Shown: positions 27,014 through 35,570 of the stretch, in pieces
Layout of the letters: each line of letters begins with the position of its first letter
Numbering within the stretch: the first letter of the stretch is position 1
DNA from: Lachnospiraceae bacterium
Lineage (GTDB): Bacteria > Bacillota > Clostridia > Lachnospirales > Lachnospiraceae
Direction of reading: 5' to 3'
NCBI GenBank assembly: GCA_019421365.1
Contig: JAHZFJ010000011.1
Span: 1 to 64,000 of the forward strand
DNA: 64,000 bases
Program-made: the position numbers and the translations under genes
Notes under the pieces: generated by a model
Databases searched by the model: none
Told to the model about the DNA's origin: nothing
What the model saw: the letters and a program-made list of their open reading frames with translations, nothing else

Positions 27014-27943
27014 ATGGCTGAATTACAGAAAACAAAGGCTAAAGATGAATGGTCTTTGAAATACAGAATAAAGAGAAGTAAAGCGTCCTATGTAATGATC
27101 GCACCATATTTTGTTCTATTTTTCCTGTTTACAGTTTTGCCGGTTCTGACTTCTATTGGAATCAGTTTTACAAACTTTAACATGCTAGAGGCCCCTAAAT
27201 TCGTGGGCTGGACGAATTACTTACGATTGTTCTTAGACGATGATATTTTTAAAATTGCTATTAAAAACACTTTTATTTTTGCGGTAATTACAGGACCAAT
27301 CAGTTATATGATGTGTCTGATTTTCGCATGGATTATTAATGAGTTTAAAGGAAAATTAAGAGCGTTCCTTACACTGATCTTCTATGCCCCATCTATTGCG
27401 GGTAATGCCTTTCTTGTATGGAAAATCATTTTAACTGGTGATAGATATGGTTATCTGAATGGTATCTTGATGCAATGGGGATTTATTAGTGAACCAATAT
27501 TCTGGATGAAGACGGAAAAATACATCTTACCATTATTGATTGTTGTTCAGTTATGGTTAAGTTTGGGAACAGGTTTCCTTACCTTTATCGCTGGTCTTCA
27601 GACTGTTGATAAGTCCTTGTATGAAGCGGGAGCGATGGATGGAGTTAAAAATCGTTGGCAGGAACTATGGTACATTACGCTTCCTTCCATGAGACCACAG
27701 TTGATGTTTGGCGCTGTTATGCAGATTACACAGGCGTTTGCTGTTGCTGATATTTCATTACAGTTAGCGGGAAATCCGAGTGTTAACTATGCTGGTACTA
27801 CCGTTGTAACTCATTTACTTGACTATGGTACATTCCGTTTTGAGATGGGCTATGCATCAGCGATTGCAACAATCCTTTTCTTGGCAATGCTTGGTACGAA
27901 TGCGTTCGTACAGAAGATTCTTAGAAAGTTAGGGCAGGTATAA
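27014..27943 (+). CDS. Sugar ABC transporter permease (UgpA type)
   Basis: A 309-residue permease with six membrane spans, beginning after a basic cytoplasmic N-terminus. The EAA loop reads YEAGAMDGVKNRWQELWYIT, followed by LPSM. It starts 12 bp after the CBM-fused binding protein, behind AGGAGGAG, and is followed 2 bp later by its partner, so these three form one importer. No ATPase is encoded nearby. Confidence 0.92.
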   Translation: MAELQKTKAKDEWSLKYRIKRSKASYVMIAPYFVLFFLFTVLPVLTSIGISFTNFNMLEAPKFVGWTNYLRLFLDDDIFKIAIKNTFIFAVITGPISYMMCLIFAWIINEFKGKLRAFLTLIFYAPSIAGNAFLVWKIILTGDRYGYLNGILMQWGFISEPIFWMKTEKYILPLLIVVQLWLSLGTGFLTFIAGLQTVDKSLYEAGAMDGVKNRWQELWYITLPSMRPQLMFGAVMQITQAFAVADISLQLAGNPSVNYAGTTVVTHLLDYGTFRFEMGYASAIATILFLAMLGTNAFVQKILRKLGQV

Positions 27944-27945
27944 TA

Positions 27946-28839
27946 ATGATAAGAAAGAAAAATTATTTTAAACCGAAAAGACGTCTCTTGCATAGACAAA
28001 AACAATTAAATCGATCCATGGCGGGTAACATTACCTTATTTATATTCATGGGAATCTGTGGAGTGTTCATGGCGTTACCTTTAATTATGGTTGTTAATAA
28101 TGCGCTGAAGCCACTAGATGAGTTGTTTCGATATCCACCAAAGGTATTTGTAAGAAATCCAAGCTTTGATAACTTTTCTGATCTTTTTGTATTGATGTCC
28201 AATTCATGGGTTCCATTAAGTAGATATATCTTTAATACTGTTATCATTACTGGGTTTGGTACAGTTGGTCATGTGGTTTGTGCGTCACTTGCAGCTTATC
28301 CCCTTGCAAAACATGATTTTCCGGGAAAGAATATCCTGTTTAAGATTGTTGTTTTATCCTTGATGTTTTCGTATACAGTTACTCAGATACCAAACTATAT
28401 GATTATATCCTGGCTAGGAATTAACAATACATATCTAGCAGTGATCTTACCACCGTTCGCATTTGGACTTGGTTTGTATCTAATGAAGCAGTTTATCGAG
28501 CAGATACCAGATTCCCTAATTGAATCTGCCAAATTAGATGGTGCCAGTGAATACAAGATCTATTGGAGAATTATCATGCCTAATGTTAAACCTGCATGGC
28601 TTACTTTAGCAGTACTTCAATTCCAGCAGATGTGGGGGAATACAGGAAGCACCTTCCTTCGCAGTGAGGAGCTAAAACCATTGCAGTTCTCCCTTCAACA
28701 AATTGTAAATGGAGGTCCAGCAAGACAGGGGGCAGCTGCCGCAGTAACATTTATTATTGCTTTGATACCAATTACCTTCTTTATTATATGTCAAAGTAAT
28801 ATTATCGAAACGATGGCGACATCAGGTATGAAGGATTAG
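27946..28839 (+). CDS. Sugar ABC transporter permease (MalG/UgpE type)
   Basis: A 297-residue permease with a basic N-terminus, six spans and the EAA loop ESAKLDGASEYKIYWRIIMP. ATG follows the previous stop by 2 bp, indicating translational coupling. It is the second half of the pore for the CBM-fused receptor. The end GMKD is typical of the subfamily. Confidence 0.92.
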   Translation: MIRKKNYFKPKRRLLHRQKQLNRSMAGNITLFIFMGICGVFMALPLIMVVNNALKPLDELFRYPPKVFVRNPSFDNFSDLFVLMSNSWVPLSRYIFNTVIITGFGTVGHVVCASLAAYPLAKHDFPGKNILFKIVVLSLMFSYTVTQIPNYMIISWLGINNTYLAVILPPFAFGLGLYLMKQFIEQIPDSLIESAKLDGASEYKIYWRIIMPNVKPAWLTLAVLQFQQMWGNTGSTFLRSEELKPLQFSLQQIVNGGPARQGAAAAVTFIIALIPITFFIICQSNIIETMATSGMKD

Positions 28840-28850
28840 GGGGCGATATT

Positions 28851-30323
28851 GTGAAGATTAAACGGATAGGAATCGTAGTAATATTACTGTTAACCATAGT
28901 GATAGGAAATTGCAGTACCGCAGTTGCAGAAGATAACGTACCTTATGAAACCTATAACTATGATTACTGGGAAGATGTTTATTATACCCCTGCTGCATAT
29001 GTGCCTGATAAGAGCTATTCTGGCATTGAGATTGGTTCAGGAACATGGAATAATCCACAGGATTTTTGTGTAGCGGAAGATGGAAGAATCTATGTAGCAG
29101 ATACAGGAAATAATCGAATTGTTGTACTTGATTCGCTCTTACAGTTTGTTAAAACAATAGATGGTTTTATTAATGAGGGTAAACAAGATACTTTTTATTC
29201 ACCAATAGGCTTGTCTGTATCAGCAAAGAATGAATTATATATAGCAGATACCAATAACAAAAGAGTGGTGGTTCTTGATGCACAGGGCAATTTGGTAAAG
29301 ATTCTTAGTAATCCAACTGCAGATATTTTAGGGGAGGACTTCGAGTTCAATCCTTTAAAGATCTGTGTTGATTATGCTGATCGTGTATATGTAGTCTCAA
29401 AGAATATGTTTCAGGGAATTATGGCGTTTGACACGCAGGGCGATTTTACAGGTTTTACTGGTACTATTAATGTAACAGTAACCTTATATGATAAGATTTG
29501 GAGAAAGCTTTCCACAAAAGCACAGCGTGCTAGACAGAGTCAATTTATCCCGACAGAATTCACTGGACTAGATATTGATCCTGATGGATTCTTATATGCA
29601 ACTAATATTGATGCGGCTGGAAAACAGTCTGTTAGACGGCTGAACCCAAAAGGACAGGATGTTATTAAGAAAAACTCCACGAAAACGCCAATCAGTGGTG
29701 ATTTTTACTTTCGAATTGTTGGAGATTATTCAGGGGCTTCCCGTATCGTTGATATTGTATACCGTGACAACGGAATATACAGTGTGATAGATACAACAAG
29801 GGGGCGTATATTTACCTATGATCATGAAGGAAATCTACTTTATATATTTGGTGGGAGAGGTTCTCAAAGAGGAACTTTTAAGAATCCAGTAGCTATTGAA
29901 GAAATAGGAGATAAAGTATATGTGTTAGACTCTGGGCGAAATGAGATTATGTCTTTTAAAGAAAGTGAATATGGGAGATTAATTAATGATGCGGTAGCCC
30001 TTCGATATGAAGGAGATGAAAAGTCAGCAGTGGAATTATGGAAACAGGTGTTAGAACTAGATTCCAACTTCGGACTTGCGTATGTAGGTATTGGTAAGGC
30101 GTATTTATCAGCTGGTGAGAACAAAGAAGCCATGAAATACTTAAAATTAGGAATGAACAGGGAGTATTACTCCATTGCATTTAAACGGTATCGGAATGAA
30201 ATATTGAAAGATAATTTGGGATATGTGTTAACTGGTCTGGCTGTTATACTAATTGTCTTGTGGATTACAAAAATCGTTATGAAAGTGAAAAAAAACAAAA
30301 AAGGGAAGGTGAAAGTTGAATGA
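28851..30323 (+). CDS. NHL-repeat and TPR protein with C-terminal membrane anchor
   Basis: A 490-residue exported protein beginning with GTG behind AGGGGG. It has a signal peptide (about 1-26), a six-bladed NHL-type beta-propeller (about 45-370, repeats such as GRIYVADTGNNRIVVLD and ELYIADTNNKRVVVLD), two TPR-like helical repeats (about 378-450, AVELWKQVLELDSNFGLAYV), a transmembrane helix (about 464-482) and a short Lys-rich cytoplasmic tail. Propeller and TPR therefore face outside. No catalytic motif is seen; it probably holds proteins or glycan together at the importer. It overlaps the next gene by 4 bp (ATGA). Confidence 0.85.
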   Translation: MKIKRIGIVVILLLTIVIGNCSTAVAEDNVPYETYNYDYWEDVYYTPAAYVPDKSYSGIEIGSGTWNNPQDFCVAEDGRIYVADTGNNRIVVLDSLLQFVKTIDGFINEGKQDTFYSPIGLSVSAKNELYIADTNNKRVVVLDAQGNLVKILSNPTADILGEDFEFNPLKICVDYADRVYVVSKNMFQGIMAFDTQGDFTGFTGTINVTVTLYDKIWRKLSTKAQRARQSQFIPTEFTGLDIDPDGFLYATNIDAAGKQSVRRLNPKGQDVIKKNSTKTPISGDFYFRIVGDYSGASRIVDIVYRDNGIYSVIDTTRGRIFTYDHEGNLLYIFGGRGSQRGTFKNPVAIEEIGDKVYVLDSGRNEIMSFKESEYGRLINDAVALRYEGDEKSAVELWKQVLELDSNFGLAYVGIGKAYLSAGENKEAMKYLKLGMNREYYSIAFKRYRNEILKDNLGYVLTGLAVILIVLWITKIVMKVKKNKKGKVKVE

Positions 30324-30943
30324 GTTTACATGAAAAATTTAAGTATACATTCTATGTGATTCTTCACCCTTTTGATGGATTTTATGAAGTTCGCCATAGA
30401 GAAAAAGGGAGTGTATTGCTTGCTCTTTTGATGGTGCTATGGTTTGGTTTCTCTTTCTCAATGAATCGAAGATATGCAAGTTTTGTAGTGAATTATGTGA
30501 ATCCAAGAGCAGTTGACTGTCGATTGGAAATCATGGGTGTGTTAGCAGCGGTGGTCTTGTTTGCAACTGCAAACTGGTCCATAACCTGCCTGATGGAAGG
30601 TGAAGGAAGATTTAAAGATATATTTACTATAATTGGATACTCCGTGCTTCCTATGGGCTTGTTATTCCTTCCGGCAACACTGGTGTCACAATTTATTGTT
30701 AGTGATGAAGAAAGTTTCTATTACGTAATCCTTGGCGTGGCAATTATCTGGTTTTTGTTGCTGATGTTGATTGGCATTATGACCATACATAACTTTGGAT
30801 TTGGTAAAACAATAATGACATTGTTATTAACATTTGTATCAATGCTTTTTATTATATTTATTCTCTTGTTATTATCTTCACTGATTCAACAAGTTTATGG
30901 ATTCTTCCAAAGTATATATACAGAATTAATACTTAGGGTTTAG
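30320..30943 (+). CDS. Yip1-family integral membrane protein
   Basis: A 207-residue protein with five hydrophobic segments (starting near residues 30, 72, 105, 135 and 160), matching the Yip1/YIPF-like membrane domain. It overlaps the NHL gene by ATGA and is followed by DUF5696 after 12 bp. The function is unknown; with a fixed place between a propeller protein and DUF5696, it may be the membrane scaffold of the complex. Basic residues in FKYTFYVILHPFDGFYEVRHREKG mark the cytoplasmic N-terminus. Confidence 0.78.
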   Translation: MSLHEKFKYTFYVILHPFDGFYEVRHREKGSVLLALLMVLWFGFSFSMNRRYASFVVNYVNPRAVDCRLEIMGVLAAVVLFATANWSITCLMEGEGRFKDIFTIIGYSVLPMGLLFLPATLVSQFIVSDEESFYYVILGVAIIWFLLLMLIGIMTIHNFGFGKTIMTLLLTFVSMLFIIFILLLLSSLIQQVYGFFQSIYTELILRV

Positions 30944-30955
30944 GAGGACTGCAAA

Positions 30956-33532
30956 GTGAGTAAATCAAAGAAAATTGTCATATCAATCATAGCTGCAATC
31001 ATCCTTGCCATAGGTGGTTATGGAATTTATATGTGTGTTCATTATTTCTTTTACGATGATTATAAGAAGTATCTAAAAGAACAGTCTGTCTATGAGGAAG
31101 GAAGAGAATTTATAGCGCTTGAGGATGATCAGAAGAAAGTTGCAGGGATGGTCTTAGCTGCAGAGAATGACTATCTTATGTTGTATACCAATACGGACAC
31201 AACGGAGATTGCAATTTATGATAAGCGGTCTGGTGAGATAACCTATTCAAATCCGGTGGATAGAGCTAATGATCCTCTGGTATCTGGGACCAATGCAAGT
31301 TTATTGAATTCGCAGTTAGTATTAAGTTATTACGATTCTAGTATGACAGAAGTTATCATTAACAATTATGATTTGAGTGTATCTCTTGGTCAGTTCCAGA
31401 TGGAAAGTATTGATAATGGAATTCGTTATACCTATTTGTTTGGAAATATGTCAAGTCCGACTGGTCTGGTACCACCATATATAACTGAGGAGAGATTGGA
31501 AACACTTGTGTATAGTCAGGTCTCTGAAAAACAGGCGAAAAAAATTAAGAGCTCTTATATCGTTTCGAAAACGAGAGAAGGTTTCTTAGAACTGGCAAAA
31601 GGTGCAAAATCTAAGATTGCACTGGGTAAATTGGAAGCAATCTTTACGGAAGCAGGATATACACAGGAAGAATTTGATGCAGATGCAAGGGCAGCAGGAG
31701 GGGATTTAGCTGAAAGAGTCTCTTTTAGCGTTCCATTGGAATATCGACTTACCGATGACAGTCTAGAAGTATGTATTCCTACGGAAAGGATTGTAGAGAA
31801 AGGGAATGCATATTTGACTAGAATTGATGTACTTCGTTATTTCGGAGCGGGATCAGTAGAGGAACATGGTTATTTATTTGTGCCCAATGCTTCGGGTTCT
31901 TTAATCAACTTTAACAATAATAAGAAAGCGGAGCAGTATAATCAATCCATTTATGGTATGGATCCATTGATTCAGTCATTTTCTGTTGTAGAAAGTACAA
32001 TGCCGATAAGGCTACCGGTATTTGGCATCAAACATGAGAATAGTGCTGTGTTTGCAAGAATTAGGAGAGGGGAAGCTCTTGCCAATCTGATTGCAGATGT
32101 TTCAGGTAATCTCAACAGTTATAATTATGTATTCTCTTCTTATTTGTTGCGGGGATTTGACAAGGCATCTACGTTTGGGGTAGCTGGTGTAGCAGCGGAT
32201 TTACCTACTATAGAAAAGGAACGATATAATCTAGATATCAAAGTAGATTATACATTTTTAACTAAGGAAGATGCAGATTATTCAGGGATGGCAAATTGTT
32301 ATCGAAATCAACTAATAGAAGAAGGTGTACTAACAAAGCAGACTAAAGCACAGCAGCTTCCATTTTATCTAGATATACTTGGTGGGGTTAAATTAGAAGA
32401 CAGCCGTCTTGGAATACCATATTCTAAAATCGAAGTAATGACTTCTTTTGATGAAGCAGAGAAGATTGTAGATGCATTCGTAGATTCTGGAGTTACTAAT
32501 ATTCGGGCGAATTATCTTGGTTGGTTTAATGGAGGGTATTACCATAGTGTAGCAGATAAGATTAAAGTGAATAAAAAGCTTGGAGGCAAAAAGGAGTTGT
32601 CGAGACTTACTGATAAAATCGAATCAGTCGGCGGTAAATTATTCGGTGATGTGGCATTCCAGAAAGTATCCTTCGCAACAGCAAGATACAACTATAAGTT
32701 AGAATCTTCTCAGTATTATGTTGGTTATGTCGTGGGACTTGGAAAAGTAAATCCTGCTACTGTACAGCAGACAAGCGGATTATCCTATGTAGATGCACTG
32801 TATAATGTGATATCACCAAAGTTCCTAGTGAGGTATGTGGATCAGTTCACAGATAAACTAGAATCGGTTAATTTGTCAGGTGTGTCCTTAAGAGACCTTG
32901 GAGATTTGTTAGCTTCAGATAAGAAACGCTCCAATGTAATTGATAGAAATGAAGCACAGCAGATTGTTGCTGGACAGCTAAATAAGCTTGGTGAAGCAGC
33001 AGGAAATCTCATGGTAAGTGGAGGTAATGCCTATGCACTTGCGAATGCTACAGATTTAATCAATGTTCCACAAAGTCAGAATGAATTTTATATTGTAGAT
33101 GATGAGGTTCCGTTTTATGAAATGGTTGTTCATGGCTGCATTGATTATGCTGGAGAAAGTATTAATCTAGCAGATGATTACATAAAAGAAGATACCATAC
33201 TTCGAATGATTGAACTGGGAATGGCTCCACATTTTGGATTGTCGTTTGAAGAATCCAGTAAGATTAAGTACTCCAGTATGAATCATTATTATTCCTCTCA
33301 GTATGATTTGTGGCTAGAGGATGCATTCGAGATATACAAGGAGACAAACGAAGTATTAAAAGATGTAACAAATAGCTGCATAATCAACCATGAAATTCTA
33401 GCTGATAAAGTTACAAGGATAACTTATGATAATGGCATATTGATCTACGTTAACCGTTCGGAAGTTGATTATAGCGATAATGAAGTGAACATACCGGCCA
33501 AAGGATATGTCAAAAAGGAGGTAAAAGGATGA
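30956..33532 (+). CDS. DUF5696 large membrane-anchored protein
   Basis: An 858-residue protein beginning with GTG behind TAGGAGG. One N-terminal membrane helix (about 6-28) anchors it with the bulk outside. Residues about 45-400 look like a beta-rich domain (DKRSGEITYSNPVDRAND), and about 455-820 resemble a TIM-barrel glycosidase core (PYSKIEVMTSFDEAEKIV, NIRANYLGWFNGGYY, GKLFGDVAFQKV). I recognise the family as DUF5696 but no activity is established; a hydrolase role is only inferred from fold-like pattern and neighbours. It overlaps the following permease by 4 bp, so it is translated with the second importer. Confidence 0.75.
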   Translation: MSKSKKIVISIIAAIILAIGGYGIYMCVHYFFYDDYKKYLKEQSVYEEGREFIALEDDQKKVAGMVLAAENDYLMLYTNTDTTEIAIYDKRSGEITYSNPVDRANDPLVSGTNASLLNSQLVLSYYDSSMTEVIINNYDLSVSLGQFQMESIDNGIRYTYLFGNMSSPTGLVPPYITEERLETLVYSQVSEKQAKKIKSSYIVSKTREGFLELAKGAKSKIALGKLEAIFTEAGYTQEEFDADARAAGGDLAERVSFSVPLEYRLTDDSLEVCIPTERIVEKGNAYLTRIDVLRYFGAGSVEEHGYLFVPNASGSLINFNNNKKAEQYNQSIYGMDPLIQSFSVVESTMPIRLPVFGIKHENSAVFARIRRGEALANLIADVSGNLNSYNYVFSSYLLRGFDKASTFGVAGVAADLPTIEKERYNLDIKVDYTFLTKEDADYSGMANCYRNQLIEEGVLTKQTKAQQLPFYLDILGGVKLEDSRLGIPYSKIEVMTSFDEAEKIVDAFVDSGVTNIRANYLGWFNGGYYHSVADKIKVNKKLGGKKELSRLTDKIESVGGKLFGDVAFQKVSFATARYNYKLESSQYYVGYVVGLGKVNPATVQQTSGLSYVDALYNVISPKFLVRYVDQFTDKLESVNLSGVSLRDLGDLLASDKKRSNVIDRNEAQQIVAGQLNKLGEAAGNLMVSGGNAYALANATDLINVPQSQNEFYIVDDEVPFYEMVVHGCIDYAGESINLADDYIKEDTILRMIELGMAPHFGLSFEESSKIKYSSMNHYYSSQYDLWLEDAFEIYKETNEVLKDVTNSCIINHEILADKVTRITYDNGILIYVNRSEVDYSDNEVNIPAKGYVKKEVKG

Positions 33533-34446
33533 AGATAATTAAGAAAAAAAGATTAACACTTCTTCAAAAAAGAGCGATTACAGGATTCCTTTTTATATCT
33601 CCTTGGTTTTTAGGTTTTTTAATTTACTATGCTAGAAGCTTGTTATTAACAGTGAATTTTGCACTTAGTAAAGTATCACTGGCGGAATCTGGCGGCTATT
33701 CATTATCATTTGTTGGGCTGGATAATTTTAAATATGCTTTGTTTGAACATGGAACATTTAATAAGATTTTTGCGAATTCCATTGTGGATATATTAATTGA
33801 CGTACCTTGTATCATTTTCTTCAGTTTATTTATGTCAATGTTAATCAATGGAAAGTTCAAAGGAAGATACATAATCCGTGCAATATTGTTCCTACCAATT
33901 ATCTTTGGTGCAGGTGCAATATCTGATTCCCTTGATTTGGCTACACAGGCAATTCAAGGAGGGGTTAGTTCGATGGCAGCAGATACGGCTTCTGGTTCTA
34001 CAGGAATTAACATAGAGTATTTTTTTGATTTATTAATACAGTTCGGACTACCAATTGGGCTGTTGGATTATATCATAGGCATGGTAGCGAAGATTTTTGA
34101 AATTGTAAGAGCTTCTGGTGTACAGATTATTATATTCCTTGCTGCATTACAGGCGGTTCCTGGTGCGCTATATGAAGTATCCAAAATCGAAGGGGCTACA
34201 GCTTACGAAACTTTTTGGAAGGTAACTTTCCCAATGGTGTCACCGTTGATTTTAACTAATGTGGTTTATACCATAGTTGATTCCTTTGTTACCAGTGAAG
34301 TTGTTGATATGGCATATACGACGGCCTTTACAAACTTTAATTATGGTTTGAGTTCGGCAATGAGCATATTAAGTTGTCTTGTAGTCTGTATCATTTTGAT
34401 TATAGTAGGCAAATTAATTTCTAAGAAGACGTTTTATTATAACTAA
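33529..34446 (+). CDS. Sugar ABC transporter permease, second pair (first subunit)
   Basis: A 305-residue permease starting by ATGA overlap with the DUF5696 gene. It has six spans and an unusual long loop between them (about residues 145-170, rich in Ala, Ser and Gly). The EAA loop is divergent: YEVSKIEGATAYETFWKVTF. With the next permease and the lipoprotein at 35571 it makes a second importer in the same operon. Confidence 0.88.
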   Translation: MKIIKKKRLTLLQKRAITGFLFISPWFLGFLIYYARSLLLTVNFALSKVSLAESGGYSLSFVGLDNFKYALFEHGTFNKIFANSIVDILIDVPCIIFFSLFMSMLINGKFKGRYIIRAILFLPIIFGAGAISDSLDLATQAIQGGVSSMAADTASGSTGINIEYFFDLLIQFGLPIGLLDYIIGMVAKIFEIVRASGVQIIIFLAALQAVPGALYEVSKIEGATAYETFWKVTFPMVSPLILTNVVYTIVDSFVTSEVVDMAYTTAFTNFNYGLSSAMSILSCLVVCIILIIVGKLISKKTFYYN

Positions 34447-34457
34447 GGAGGGAAGAC

Positions 34458-35453
34458 ATGGTTACATCAATAAGCGATATGAAACTACAATTTAAGGAAT
34501 TAAGTGGAGATACCGTATTACAGAATAAGAAGAAAAGAGCTATAACAAAGGGGAGAAAACTCATTCTGTCTTTTTTGAAATTAATCATATTAGTTGGTAT
34601 TTCCTATGTTATACTTGGTCCCATTATTACAATAATAAGTCATGCGTTTTTTTCTCCATCAGATGTGTATAATCCTTCTGTATTGTTGTTCCCTCTCAAT
34701 CCTACGTTGGAAAATTTCAGACTGACATTTTTGCGTATGGATTTTCTGAAAACATTAGGCAATACATTGATATATATTATACTGCTCACGTTAATTCAAT
34801 TGTTGATTACATCAATGGCTGGTTATGGGTTTGCTAGATTTGATTTCCCTTGCAAAAACATCTTATTTGCTTGTGTGATTATTACAATTGTAATCCCTAC
34901 CCATACTATTATGCTTCCGTTGTATCAACATTTCCGTATGTTTGATGTATTCGGAATCTTTAAAGTTATTACAGGAGAATCAAAGAATCTACTCTCTAGT
35001 ACAACACCGATGTATATGATGACGCTGTTAGGCTGTGGTTTGCGTTCTGGACTATATATTTATATATTCAATCAGTTCTTCAGAGGTTTGCCAAAGGAAA
35101 TTGAAGAAGCAGCTTTCATTGATGGAGCAGGAGCATGGTATACCTATTTCAGAATTATGTTAGTTAATGCTATGCCTTCTGTTATTACCGTATCTGTATT
35201 CTCGTTGGTATGGCAGTACAATGATATGTTTTATTCCAAGTTATTTTCGATGCCAGTAACAAAGATTTTAAGTTTGCGTCTGGCTTCCGTGCAAGCAACA
35301 ATTGAATTTGTTGATCAGGTAAAAGACCCGATGATAGCGCAGCTAAATGTGTATGCAGGTGTTGTTCTTGCAATGATACCGATTGTGTTGATTTATCTTT
35401 TTCTTCAAAGGTATTTTATGGAAGGTGTTGAACGAAGCGGTATTGTTGGATAA
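34458..35453 (+). CDS. Sugar ABC transporter permease, second pair (second subunit)
   Basis: A 331-residue permease, longer than the usual 280 because of a roughly 35-residue basic N-terminal extension and an insertion around residue 175. The EAA loop is EIEEAAFIDGAGAWYTYFRI. AAGGAGGG precedes ATG, 11 bp after its partner. A 117-bp gap with two small hairpins separates it from the binding protein. Confidence 0.88.
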   Translation: MVTSISDMKLQFKELSGDTVLQNKKKRAITKGRKLILSFLKLIILVGISYVILGPIITIISHAFFSPSDVYNPSVLLFPLNPTLENFRLTFLRMDFLKTLGNTLIYIILLTLIQLLITSMAGYGFARFDFPCKNILFACVIITIVIPTHTIMLPLYQHFRMFDVFGIFKVITGESKNLLSSTTPMYMMTLLGCGLRSGLYIYIFNQFFRGLPKEIEEAAFIDGAGAWYTYFRIMLVNAMPSVITVSVFSLVWQYNDMFYSKLFSMPVTKILSLRLASVQATIEFVDQVKDPMIAQLNVYAGVVLAMIPIVLIYLFLQRYFMEGVERSGIVG

Positions 35454-35570
35454 ATTTTAATAACATCTACATAACCGTGAATACCATCTTACTTAAAATA
35501 ATAGCAGTTAAGAAGCTGCTACAAATGGTGACGAAGTGTCACAAAAATCTAATATAGGAGGAGAATAACC

